From positions 408,976-472,975 of the forward strand of contig JAUIMG010000001.1 of assembly GCA_030433355.1 (NCBI GenBank): a stretch of DNA of 64,000 bases. Reading direction: 5' to 3'. Both the position numbers and the translations under genes were made by a program. Shown piece after piece: positions 56,910-64,000 of this stretch (positions are counted from its first letter, which is position 1; each line of letters begins with the position of its first letter). The DNA comes from Bacteroidia bacterium (GTDB lineage Bacteria > Bacteroidota > Bacteroidia > Flavobacteriales_E > Vicingaceae). The notes below the pieces were generated by a model that saw nothing but the letters and a program-made list of their open reading frames with translations, searched no databases and had not been told where the DNA came from.

Positions 56910-57584
56910 ATGGCTAGCTCAAATGCAAAAAAAGGATTTGACTTTTATCAATTTAAACGAATTCCGGAAGAAGAGCAATTGAATAGGAGTTTAGAATTGT
57001 TTAATCAAATGAATAGAAGAAGATCTATAAGAGAATTTTCCAACAAAGAAATTAATAAAGAAGTAATTAAAAATATACTACAAATTGCTTCAACAGCTCC
57101 TTCCGGGGCGCATAAGCAGCCCTGGTTTTTTTGCGTAGTTACCTCAAAAGAAATGAAAAAAAAAGTTAGGGAGGCAGCTGAAAAAGAAGAATATGAAAAT
57201 TATAATGGTAGAATGAGCGAAGATTGGCTTAAAGACTTAGAAAAATTCGATACCAATTGGGAAAAACCTTTTTTAGAAGTTGCTCCTGCACTGATTGTAG
57301 TTTTTAAAAAAACGTATGATTTAGAAGAAAAGGGTAAAAGCAAAAATTATTATGTAAATGAGTCTGTTGGACTCGCCTGTGGAATGCTTCTAACAGCTAT
57401 TCATCAATTAGGTCTTGTTTCATTAACTCACACCCCAAGTCCGCTAAATTTCTTGAGTAAATTGCTAAAAAGACCCGAGAACGAAAAACCATTTCTTCTA
57501 ATCCCAATTGGTTATCCAGCCGAAAATGCACAAGTACCAAGGCTTAAAAGAAAAAAGCTAAACGAAATAGCAAGCTTTTATTAG
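56910..57584 (+). CDS. Nitroreductase-family flavoprotein (iodotyrosine-deiodinase-like)
   Basis: A 224-residue FMN-dependent oxidoreductase. RRSIREFS (phosphate-binding Arg-Arg-Ser), STAPSGAHKQPW and a C-terminal IPIGYPAE are those of the nitroreductase superfamily; the ASTAPSGAHKQPW form with long N-terminal helix and THTPSPLNFL is closest to iodotyrosine-deiodinase-like proteins. The natural substrate is unknown. Its promoter must lie inside purN. Confidence 0.88.
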   Translation: MASSNAKKGFDFYQFKRIPEEEQLNRSLELFNQMNRRRSIREFSNKEINKEVIKNILQIASTAPSGAHKQPWFFCVVTSKEMKKKVREAAEKEEYENYNGRMSEDWLKDLEKFDTNWEKPFLEVAPALIVVFKKTYDLEEKGKSKNYYVNESVGLACGMLLTAIHQLGLVSLTHTPSPLNFLSKLLKRPENEKPFLLIPIGYPAENAQVPRLKRKKLNEIASFY

Positions 57585-57597
57585 TTCAAAATAAATT

Positions 57598-57627
57598 TTG
57601 ATATTGCAGGAAATAAATTTTTCTTTG
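57598..57627 (+). promoter_or_regulatory. Promoter of the acpP-fabF-rnc run
   Basis: TTTTG ending at 57600, 19 bases, then TTTCTTTG at 57620-57627 (one mismatch to TAnnTTTG). Spacing fits the Bacteroidota consensus; acpP starts 24 bases later. Confidence 0.6.
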
Positions 57628-57651
57628 CATACTAATTTAAAATAAATAAAA

Positions 57652-57888
57652 ATGGCAGATACAGCATCAAGAGTAAAAGCAATTATCGTTGATAAGCTTG
57701 GAGTAGAAGAAAGTGAAGTTACAACAGAAGCAAGTTTCACTAACGACTTAGGTGCAGACTCATTGGATACAGTTGAGTTAATTATGGAATTCGAAAAAGA
57801 ATTCAATATAGCGATTCCAGATGATCAAGCTGAAAAAATTGGAACAGTAGGAGATGCTGTTTCTTATATTGAAGAAAATAGTAAATAA
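57652..57888 (+). CDS. acpP: Acyl carrier protein
   Basis: A 78-residue acidic four-helix protein with the phosphopantetheine attachment serine in [15 protein letters not shown]. It carries fatty acyl chains; fabF follows 15 bases downstream, as in many bacteria. Also the donor for lipB. Confidence 0.98.
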   Translation: MADTASRVKAIIVDKLGVEESEVTTEASFTNDLGADSLDTVELIMEFEKEFNIAIPDDQAEKIGTVGDAVSYIEENSK

Positions 57889-57903
57889 TTTTCCTACTTC
57901 AAG

Positions 57904-59157
57904 ATGGAAATGAAGCGCGTTGTTGTTACAGGTTTAGGAGCTATTACTCCTATCGGTAATAATATAAAAGAATATTGGAATGGATTAAGTAATGGTATTA
58001 GCGGAGCTGATACCATTACTCAATTCGATGCGTCTAAGTTTAAGACTCAATTTGCTTGTGAAGTAAAAAACTACGATCCACTCAATTTTTTTGATAGAAA
58101 AGAAGTTAGGAAGCTAGACTTATACGCTCAATATGCAATGGTTGCAACAGACGAAGCCATTGAAGACGCTAACATTGATTTTGAAAAAGTTAATAGAGAC
58201 AGATTTGGAGTAATCTGGGGTGCTGGGATAGGTGGTTTAAAAACCTTCCAAGAAGAATGTTTAGCATTCGGAAGTGGAGATGGCACACCAAGATTTAATC
58301 CTTTCTTTATTCCAAAAATGATTGCGGATATAGCACCGGGGCATATCTCTATTAAGTATGGCTTAAGAGGACCAAACTTTACAACCGTTTCTGCCTGTGC
58401 TTCAAGTACAAATGCGATAATAGATGCCACTACCTACATTCGCTTAGGAAAAATGGACATGTGTGTTACTGGAGGCTCAGAAGCAGCTGTATGTGAAGCA
58501 GGTATCGGTGGTTTTAATGCTCTTCATGCTCTTTCTAAAAGAAATGATGACCCAAAAACAGCATCAAGACCATTTGATGTAGATAGAGATGGTTTTGTTC
58601 TTGGAGATGGAGGAGCCACTTTAATCCTTGAAGAGTTAGAACATGCTAAGGCAAGGGGAGCAAAAATATATGCTGAAGTAATAGGATCAGGACTTTCAGC
58701 TGATGCACATCATATGACTGCCCCACATCCTGAAGGATTAGGCGCTAAAAATGTAATGATTAATGCACTTGAGGATGCAGGAATACAAACTACAGATATA
58801 GATTATATAAATGTACATGGAACTTCAACACCTCTTGGCGATATAGCAGAAGCAAAAGCTATCAAGGAAGTTTTTGGAGAACATGCTTATAATTTAAATA
58901 TCAGTTCTACAAAGTCTATGACTGGCCATTTATTAGGTGCAGCAGGAGCTATAGAGGCTATTGCGTGTATACTAGCAGTACAAAATGATTTAATCCCTCC
59001 AACAATTAATCATTTTAATGATGACTCAGAATTTGACCAAAAATTGAATTTTACATTCAATAAAGCACAAAATAAAACTGTTAATGTGGCTTTAAGTAAC
59101 ACATTTGGGTTTGGGGGTCATAATGCATCTGCTATATTCAAAAAATATAGTGCTTGA
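57904..59157 (+). CDS. fabF: 3-oxoacyl-ACP synthase II
   Basis: A 417-residue condensing enzyme of fatty-acid elongation. Catalytic Cys in VSACASSTNAI and the two active-site His in VHGTSTPLGD and SMTGHLLGAAG are intact; the C terminus has NTFGFGGHNA. ATG 57904 and ATG 57910 are both possible. Downstream rnc starts inside its stop codon. Confidence 0.98.
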   Translation: MEMKRVVVTGLGAITPIGNNIKEYWNGLSNGISGADTITQFDASKFKTQFACEVKNYDPLNFFDRKEVRKLDLYAQYAMVATDEAIEDANIDFEKVNRDRFGVIWGAGIGGLKTFQEECLAFGSGDGTPRFNPFFIPKMIADIAPGHISIKYGLRGPNFTTVSACASSTNAIIDATTYIRLGKMDMCVTGGSEAAVCEAGIGGFNALHALSKRNDDPKTASRPFDVDRDGFVLGDGGATLILEELEHAKARGAKIYAEVIGSGLSADAHHMTAPHPEGLGAKNVMINALEDAGIQTTDIDYINVHGTSTPLGDIAEAKAIKEVFGEHAYNLNISSTKSMTGHLLGAAGAIEAIACILAVQNDLIPPTINHFNDDSEFDQKLNFTFNKAQNKTVNVALSNTFGFGGHNASAIFKKYSA

Positions 59158-59870
59158 GTCTCTTTAGGGGAATAAAATACTTTCTCCTTGCAGAAAAAAG
59201 CAAAAAAAATACACTTAAAGAAATATTAGGATTTAAGCCTAAAAATCTTACTCTCTATGAGCAAGCGTTTGTGCATAAATCTATTTTAAACGAGTCATAC
59301 CAAAGCGTTCAACGTGAAAGTAATGAAAGACTTGAATTTTTAGGTGATGCTATTTTGGGTGCAGTAGTTGCTCAGTATTTATTCCTTAGATATCCAAAGA
59401 GTAATGAAGGAGAATTAACAAAATTTAGATCAAAGATTGTAAATAGGAAATTTCTTAATCAATTAGCAATAGATATTGGACTAGATGTATTTATAGAAAC
59501 ATCTGCCAACATAAAACGATCAAAATCTATATTTGGAGATGCTTTTGAAGCATTTATAGGGGCTATCTTCCTTGATAAAGGATACCAAGCTTGTAGAAAT
59601 TTTATAATTGATGTAGTTATTAAAGAATACATCGATGTAGATGTATTAATTTTAGAAGAATCGGATTATAAAAGCAAACTCATAGAATGGGTACAAAAGA
59701 ATAAAAGTAGCTACACTTTCAACACGGTAGAGATAATCATTGATGGTATAAAAAATTATAAAACAGTACTTCTTATCAACAAAGTAGCAAAAGCGGAGGG
59801 TAGAGGGTCAAGTAAAAAATCTGCAGAACAGGAAGCTGCAAAAATATTTTTTAAAGAAATATCTCCATAG
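59154..59870 (+). CDS. rnc: Ribonuclease III
   Basis: A 238-residue double-strand-specific RNase: signature NERLEFLGDAILGAVVA with the metal-binding Glu/Asp, GDAFEAFIGAIFLD, and a C-terminal dsRNA-binding domain (about 170-236, KVAKAEGRGSSKKSAEQEAAK). The start is the TTG at 59154 that overlaps the fabF stop (TTGA), as no ATG is near the conserved beginning. Processes rRNA and mRNA. Confidence 0.95.
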   Translation: MSLFRGIKYFLLAEKSKKNTLKEILGFKPKNLTLYEQAFVHKSILNESYQSVQRESNERLEFLGDAILGAVVAQYLFLRYPKSNEGELTKFRSKIVNRKFLNQLAIDIGLDVFIETSANIKRSKSIFGDAFEAFIGAIFLDKGYQACRNFIIDVVIKEYIDVDVLILEESDYKSKLIEWVQKNKSSYTFNTVEIIIDGIKNYKTVLLINKVAKAEGRGSSKKSAEQEAAKIFFKEISP

Positions 59871-59929
59871 CTTTACATTAAGTTAATAAGTTGTGCTAAG
59901 CTATTGTTTAAATTTGGACAAAAGTTGAA

Positions 59930-60343
59930 TTGACAAAATTAGTTCTTGAAATAGAAGAAGACTACGATTTCCATTTAATCGGAATAGTAGCTCATGTTAA
60001 AGATTACCGTTTGAGCTGGGAGTTGAATCGAAATTTAAATCTTGACCTATTCAAAGATCAAGATTTGGAAATCAAGATGAAAGAAAATAGCAAGTCTTTC
60101 TCCTTTCACTTGTATGTAGATGAAGAAAATTCAATTGAATATTACCTATTAGGAAATAGGAGTGAATCTGGGTATCTCATTCCAGAAGAAAGTAAGTGCG
60201 ATTATTTGTTTATTTTAAAAGGAAATATAGCAGATGAATCTGTAGAAGATATTATAAAGCAATTAAATTCTTTTAAACTAATATTAGCATGTTATTCTCT
60301 TGATGTTGAGAATTTAAAATCGAAAAAAAACTTGATATTTTAA
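59930..60343 (+). CDS. IPExxxVDY-family protein
   Basis: A 137-residue protein starting at a TTG (59930); no ATG gives the conserved N-terminal part (LVLEIEEDYDFHLIGI). The family motif IPExxxVDY appears here as IPEESKCDY. It is a Bacteroidota-specific family found between rnc and pyk; function is unknown. It ends one base before pyk. Confidence 0.88.
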   Translation: MTKLVLEIEEDYDFHLIGIVAHVKDYRLSWELNRNLNLDLFKDQDLEIKMKENSKSFSFHLYVDEENSIEYYLLGNRSESGYLIPEESKCDYLFILKGNIADESVEDIIKQLNSFKLILACYSLDVENLKSKKNLIF

Positions 60344-60344
60344 A

Positions 60345-61772
60345 ATGAAAGTTCAAAATAAAAAAACAAAAATAGTCGCAACTATAGGCCCTGCAAGCTC
60401 TTCAAAAGAAATGCTAAAAAGCCTTATTGCTGAGGGTGTTAATGTGATTCGAGTGAATTTCTCGCATGGTGCATATGAAGAACACAAGAAAGTTATTGAT
60501 CTCGTAAGAGAAATAAATAAAGAGGAACAAATACACACAGCACTGCTAGCTGATTTGCAAGGGCCTAAAATTAGAATTGGAAGTCTAAAAGAAGATAAGA
60601 TAGAGATAAAAGTAGGGCAAGAAATTACTTTCACTAGAGAAGAAATTGAAGGTGATGAGAACAGAGTGTACATTAACTATGAAAACTTTGCAAAGGATGT
60701 AAAGGCAGGAGAAAACATCCTGATTGATGATGGAAAACTTCGATTGGAGATTATTTCCTCGGATAAGAAATCAGAAGTGAAGGCGAGATTTATGAATGCA
60801 GGCATTCTATCTTCTAAGAAAGGGGTAAACCTGCCAGACACAAAAATTTCTTTGCCCAGCCTAACAGAGAAAGATAAAAAAGACCTACAATTTGCTCTAG
60901 ACAATGATATTGATTGGATAGGGCTTTCATTTGTTAGAAATGCAAGAGATATCATAGAGCTTAAACATATTATTCAAAAGGAAGGAAAAACATCTAGGGT
61001 AATTGCTAAAATTGAAAAGCCTGAAGCAGTAAAAGACATTGAAGATATTATCAATCAAACAGATGCGCTAATGGTAGCCAGAGGAGACTTAGGTGTAGAA
61101 ATTCCAATGGAGGAAGTTCCTGTTTTACAAAAAGACTTGGTTAAACTTTGTTTGAAAGCATCCAAACCTGTTATTATTGCAACCCAAATGATGGAGAGTA
61201 TGATAACCAGCATAAGCCCCACAAGAGCAGAAGTTAATGATGTTGCTAATGCTGTCTTAGATGGAGCTGACGCTTTAATGCTTAGTGCAGAAACCTCTGT
61301 AGGTAAATATCCAATTGAGGTAGTAAAAGCTATGAGTACCATCATCAAACAAATTGAGAAAACAGAAGATATTTATCATCATGAATTCCCGCCTGAGCTA
61401 AATGAAGAAAGATTTATTTCAGACTCTATTTGCTATAACGCTTGCAGACTCTCACAAAGAGTAGATTCTAAGGCTATAGTTACTATGACCCATTCAGGTT
61501 ATACAGCTGCTAAAATCTCGAGCTTTAGACCAAAGGCCGGCATTTTTGCCTTCACAGGAAATCATTCATTATTGAATAAGTTAAGTTTAGTTTGGGGTGT
61601 TCAAGGTTTTTATTATGACAAATATGTTAGCACTGACCACACAATAGCTGATATAAAATATACCCTTAAGAAAAATGGCATTGTTGTAGAAAAGGATTTA
61701 GTAATAAACATAGCGAGCATGCCAATCAATGAAAAAGGACAATCGAATATGATTAAATTGAGTCACGTATAA
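60345..61772 (+). CDS. pyk: Pyruvate kinase
   Basis: A 475-residue glycolytic enzyme converting phosphoenolpyruvate and ADP to pyruvate and ATP. TKIVATIGPASSS at the N terminus, the B domain (about 70-170), the active site IAKIEKPEAVKDI with catalytic Lys, GDLGVEIP, MMESM, and the C-domain regulatory part (about 345-475). Encoded right after the IPExxxVDY gene, as in other Bacteroidota. Confidence 0.98.
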   Translation: MKVQNKKTKIVATIGPASSSKEMLKSLIAEGVNVIRVNFSHGAYEEHKKVIDLVREINKEEQIHTALLADLQGPKIRIGSLKEDKIEIKVGQEITFTREEIEGDENRVYINYENFAKDVKAGENILIDDGKLRLEIISSDKKSEVKARFMNAGILSSKKGVNLPDTKISLPSLTEKDKKDLQFALDNDIDWIGLSFVRNARDIIELKHIIQKEGKTSRVIAKIEKPEAVKDIEDIINQTDALMVARGDLGVEIPMEEVPVLQKDLVKLCLKASKPVIIATQMMESMITSISPTRAEVNDVANAVLDGADALMLSAETSVGKYPIEVVKAMSTIIKQIEKTEDIYHHEFPPELNEERFISDSICYNACRLSQRVDSKAIVTMTHSGYTAAKISSFRPKAGIFAFTGNHSLLNKLSLVWGVQGFYYDKYVSTDHTIADIKYTLKKNGIVVEKDLVINIASMPINEKGQSNMIKLSHV

Positions 61773-61788
61773 ATATCAAAAATTAGAA

Positions 61789-62838
61789 ATGGATTTGAAT
61801 ACTGAGCTATTTGAAGCAATTTGCAAAACCCCTGGAGCTCCTGGCTATGAAAGTAAGATTAGATCTCTTATAATTAAAGAATTAGAAGGTTTATCGGATG
61901 AAATCAAGTTAGATAACCTAGGCAATGTTTATGCAATTAAAAAAGGGAAGTCTGACAAAAAAATCATGGTAGCAGCTCACATGGATGAAATTGGTTTCAT
62001 TGTTACCCATATTGATGAGCAGGGTTTTGTTAGGTTTCATACCCTTGGTGGTTTCGATCCAAAAACACTTACAGCTCAGAAAGTAATTATTCATGGTAAA
62101 AAAGATATCCTAGGTGTAATGGGTGCCAAACCCATTCATGTTATGAGTCAAGAAGAAAAGAGTAAGTTGCCTAAAACAACAGACTACTTTATAGATTTAG
62201 GGTTACCAAAAGAAGAAGTAGAAAAGATTGTAGAAATAGGTAACCCAATAACACGCTATGCAGAGTTTTTGCAAGTTGGTGATTGCTTTTGTAGCAAGTC
62301 TATTGATAATAGAGTTTCTGTATTTATATTGATTGAAGCACTAAAAATATTAAAGAGCAAGAAAACTCCTTATGACCTTTATGCAGTATTTACAGTACAA
62401 GAAGAGGTTGGTATAAGAGGGGCAAATGTTTCTTCTTTAGAGATTGAGCCCGATTTTGGTATAGGGCTAGACACTACCATCGCTTATGATTTACCAGGAG
62501 CTCAAGCACATGAAATGGTTACTAAATTAGGACATGGTGCAGGTATTAAAATTATGGATTCTTCTGCAATTTGCGATTACAGAATGGTTGCTTACATGAA
62601 AAAGGTCGCAAAAGAGAATAGTATTAAATGGCAAGCAGAAATACTTACCGCAGGAGGAACAGATACTGCAGGAATACAAAGAATGAATAAAGGCGGTGCT
62701 ATAACGGGTGCTATTTCAATCCCTACAAGGCATTTACATCAAGTTATTGAAATGGCTCATAAAGACGATATAAAGTCTTCGATTAATTTATTAGTTAATA
62801 GCATTTCTAAAATAGATAGCTATGACTGGAGTCATTGA
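61789..62838 (+). CDS. M42-family metallopeptidase (aminopeptidase)
   Basis: A 349-residue cytoplasmic peptidase of the glutamyl-aminopeptidase/endoglucanase-M family. Metal ligands seen: His in AAHMDEIG, Asp in CSKSIDNRVSV, EE in VQEEVGIRGA, Asp in GLDTTIA, and His in PTRHLHQVIE. Removes N-terminal residues from peptides and often forms dodecamers. 16 bases after pyk. Confidence 0.93.
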   Translation: MDLNTELFEAICKTPGAPGYESKIRSLIIKELEGLSDEIKLDNLGNVYAIKKGKSDKKIMVAAHMDEIGFIVTHIDEQGFVRFHTLGGFDPKTLTAQKVIIHGKKDILGVMGAKPIHVMSQEEKSKLPKTTDYFIDLGLPKEEVEKIVEIGNPITRYAEFLQVGDCFCSKSIDNRVSVFILIEALKILKSKKTPYDLYAVFTVQEEVGIRGANVSSLEIEPDFGIGLDTTIAYDLPGAQAHEMVTKLGHGAGIKIMDSSAICDYRMVAYMKKVAKENSIKWQAEILTAGGTDTAGIQRMNKGGAITGAISIPTRHLHQVIEMAHKDDIKSSINLLVNSISKIDSYDWSH

Positions 62839-62880
62839 TGTTAAATATCATTTAAATCAATAAGTTCACGTCTTATTAGA

Positions 62881-63468
62881 TTATATACTACTCTTGAATT
62901 GTTTTAAGAATTCCAAATCATTCTCTGAATACAACCGCAAGTCATTTACATTATATTTCAGTTGCGCAATACGCTCCACTCCCATTCCAAATGCAAATCC
63001 TGAATAAACTTTACTGTCAATTCCGCAATTCTCTAATACATTAGGATCTACCATTCCACAACCCAAAATTTCTAAAAATCCAGTATACTTACATACATTA
63101 CACCCTTCTCCTTTACAAATCGTACACGATACATCCATTTCAGCACTTGGTTCTGTAAATGGGAAATAAGATGGACGTAATCTAATCTTTGTTTCTTCTC
63201 CAAACATTTCCTTTGCAAAGAATAGTAAAGTTTGCTTTAAGTCTGCAAAGGATACGTTCTTATCTATATACAATCCCTCAATTTGGTGAAAGAAGCAATG
63301 GGCCCTTGCAGAAATAGCTTCGTTTCTATAAACCCTACCAGGAGAGATTGTCCTTATAGGTGGCTCACTATTTTCCATAACTCTAACTTGCACGGAAGAA
63401 GTATGTGTTCTCAAGGCTATATCTGGATTCTTCTGGACAAAAAAGGTGTCCTGCATATCTCTGGCGGG
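62881..63468 (-). CDS. pheS: Phenylalanyl-tRNA synthetase alpha subunit, C-terminal part (truncated by a chimeric join)
   Basis: About 195 residues of the class II catalytic domain: [24 protein letters not shown] (motif 2 region), [12 protein letters not shown], the Bacteroidota-type Cys pairs [12 protein letters not shown], and motif 3 [16 protein letters not shown]. Low GC and codon use match the rest of the window. The upstream ~145 residues of the subunit are missing; the frame instead continues into an unrelated glycoside-hydrolase segment at about 63420-63475, most likely an assembly artefact. Confidence 0.92.
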   Translation of the reverse strand, partial: PARDMQDTFFVQKNPDIALRTHTSSVQVRVMENSEPPIRTISPGRVYRNEAISARAHCFFHQIEGLYIDKNVSFADLKQTLLFFAKEMFGEETKIRLRPSYFPFTEPSAEMDVSCTICKGEGCNVCKYTGFLEILGCGMVDPNVLENCGIDSKVYSGFAFGMGVERIAQLKYNVNDLRLYSENDLEFLKQFKSSI

Positions 63469-63475
63469 ATGCTCT
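63420..63475. other. Chimeric junction between two genomes
   Basis: Base composition changes from AT-rich to GC-rich here and the protein changes from PheS to a glycoside hydrolase in the same frame. The shared word HPARDMQ sits at the join, because it fits both families. Confidence 0.8.
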
Positions 63476-64000
63476 TCAGGGAAATCAGTCAGCACCAGGG
63501 CAAGCCCTAAAGCTGGAAATGCATTCCCGCGACTCCAGGCCACATCCGCCAATGGGGAATGATTGTAAAGGCCACTCTCACGAAGCAGCAGATCCTGCAT
63601 GTAGCTCACATGCCGCTCGACCATATCGTAGTACTTCGCGTTGCCCGTCAGCTTACCGGCCTTGGTCAGTAAAGGTGGCGCCATGAATACTGAATCACTC
63701 ATTTCATTGTGAAACGGCATTACGTCTTTTGTTGCTCCTTGAGTATCAAAGCCCAGTCCGGCTGCCTGAACCACTAATTCAGTGGACCTTGGATTTCCTG
63801 TCAGTTCAGCGTGTACGGCAAAAACCAGCTGGCCCGCCATGAGGGATGAATTGGTGATTTCGATCCCCGGACCATTCAGATATACGCCTATCAGGTCTTC
63901 AACCTCTTCTACAAGACCCAGTCGCATTCGTCCAATCAAACCCATACCTGGCACATACGCTGGTGTGGAGAAAACCTGTCCGTAATCCTCAGCGAGTTGA
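63470..64000 (-). CDS. GH88/GH105-like glycoside hydrolase fragment, foreign to the rest of the window
   Basis: The frame is open from the window edge to the PheS join, about 175 residues; the first apparent start, GTG at 63954, is internal. The segment reads like a six-hairpin (alpha/alpha)6 barrel: [31 protein letters not shown] with a conserved Asp, and [20 protein letters not shown] near the active site. Family members cleave unsaturated uronyl ends from pectin or other polysaccharides. GC content here is clearly higher than in the rest of the window, and the codons are different. Neither end of the gene is present. Alternatively another six-hairpin family. Confidence 0.62.

Noticed and set aside
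62881..63954. Genuine PheS-glycosidase fusion enzyme
   Set aside because: Composition shift and loss of half of an essential subunit make an assembly chimera far more likely.
63283..63985. Plus-strand ORFs in the GC-rich end
   Set aside because: They are shadows of the PheS and glycosidase frame, without recognisable motifs.

Overview
The window comes from a low-GC member of the Bacteroidota, most likely Flavobacteriales. The reasons are type IX secretion (T9SS) C-terminal domains on three large secreted proteins, a giant SprB-repeat protein next to a PorP/SprF-family protein, and lipoproteins with short lipoboxes. Promoters of the TTG-N19-21-TAnnTTTG type recur, and gene neighbourhoods are typical of the phylum (acpP-fabF-rnc-IPExxxVDY-pyk; panC diverging from a GT5-like gene, DUF4270 and glmS). 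The last ~530 bases are clearly richer in GC and do not belong to the same genome (see below).

Layout. 1-3220: the tail of an alpha-2-macroglobulin-like protein, a lipoprotein and a double universal stress protein. 3221-3826: AT-rich non-coding. 3827-8661: two overlapping T9SS cargo genes. 8662-9671: a repeat-rich patch with a small GIY-YIG nuclease gene, one intact tRNA-Asn(GTT) and three broken tRNA-like copies. 9672-20586: housekeeping and metabolic genes (PfkB kinase, DUF4399 lipoprotein, biotin carrier, M1 peptidase, RNase HI, lipB/lipA, MarC, an outer-membrane-type protein, RNase R). 20726-29006: cyclase, a propeller/SpoIIE signalling protein with an upstream partner, an EamA transporter and metG. 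29170-43514: a 4375-residue SprB-repeat adhesin, its SprF-like partner and thioredoxin. 43489-48655: a six-gene minus-strand run (panC, YbhN-like, rfaE2, TPR, radA, polysaccharide deacetylase). 48792-52812: GT5-like, DUF4270, glmS. 52817-56895: TM2 protein, superoxide dismutase, small acidic lipoprotein, CtpA protease, dCMP deaminase, purN. 56910-62838: nitroreductase, acpP, fabF, rnc, IPExxxVDY, pyk, M42 peptidase. 62881-64000: 3' part of pheS joined in frame to a glycoside-hydrolase fragment.

How the parts work together. The giant adhesin, the SprF-like protein and the T9SS cargo genes point to a cell-surface or gliding programme using type IX secretion. The lip, acp/fab and biotin-carrier genes serve fatty-acid and lipoate metabolism; the rest is mostly core metabolism, translation and RNA turnover.

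Most unusual features: (1) the tRNA-Asn patch, where a tRNA remnant is split exactly in its T-loop by a 37-bp insert carrying a short dispersed repeat, next to a 106-bp tandem duplication of another tRNA-like relic and a GIY-YIG ORF whose last codons are tRNA sequence; (2) a second cysteine pair in the adhesin repeats that is present or absent as a unit in every repeat I could read; (3) a copy of the same dispersed repeat translated inside a T9SS sorting domain; (4) the chimeric right end.
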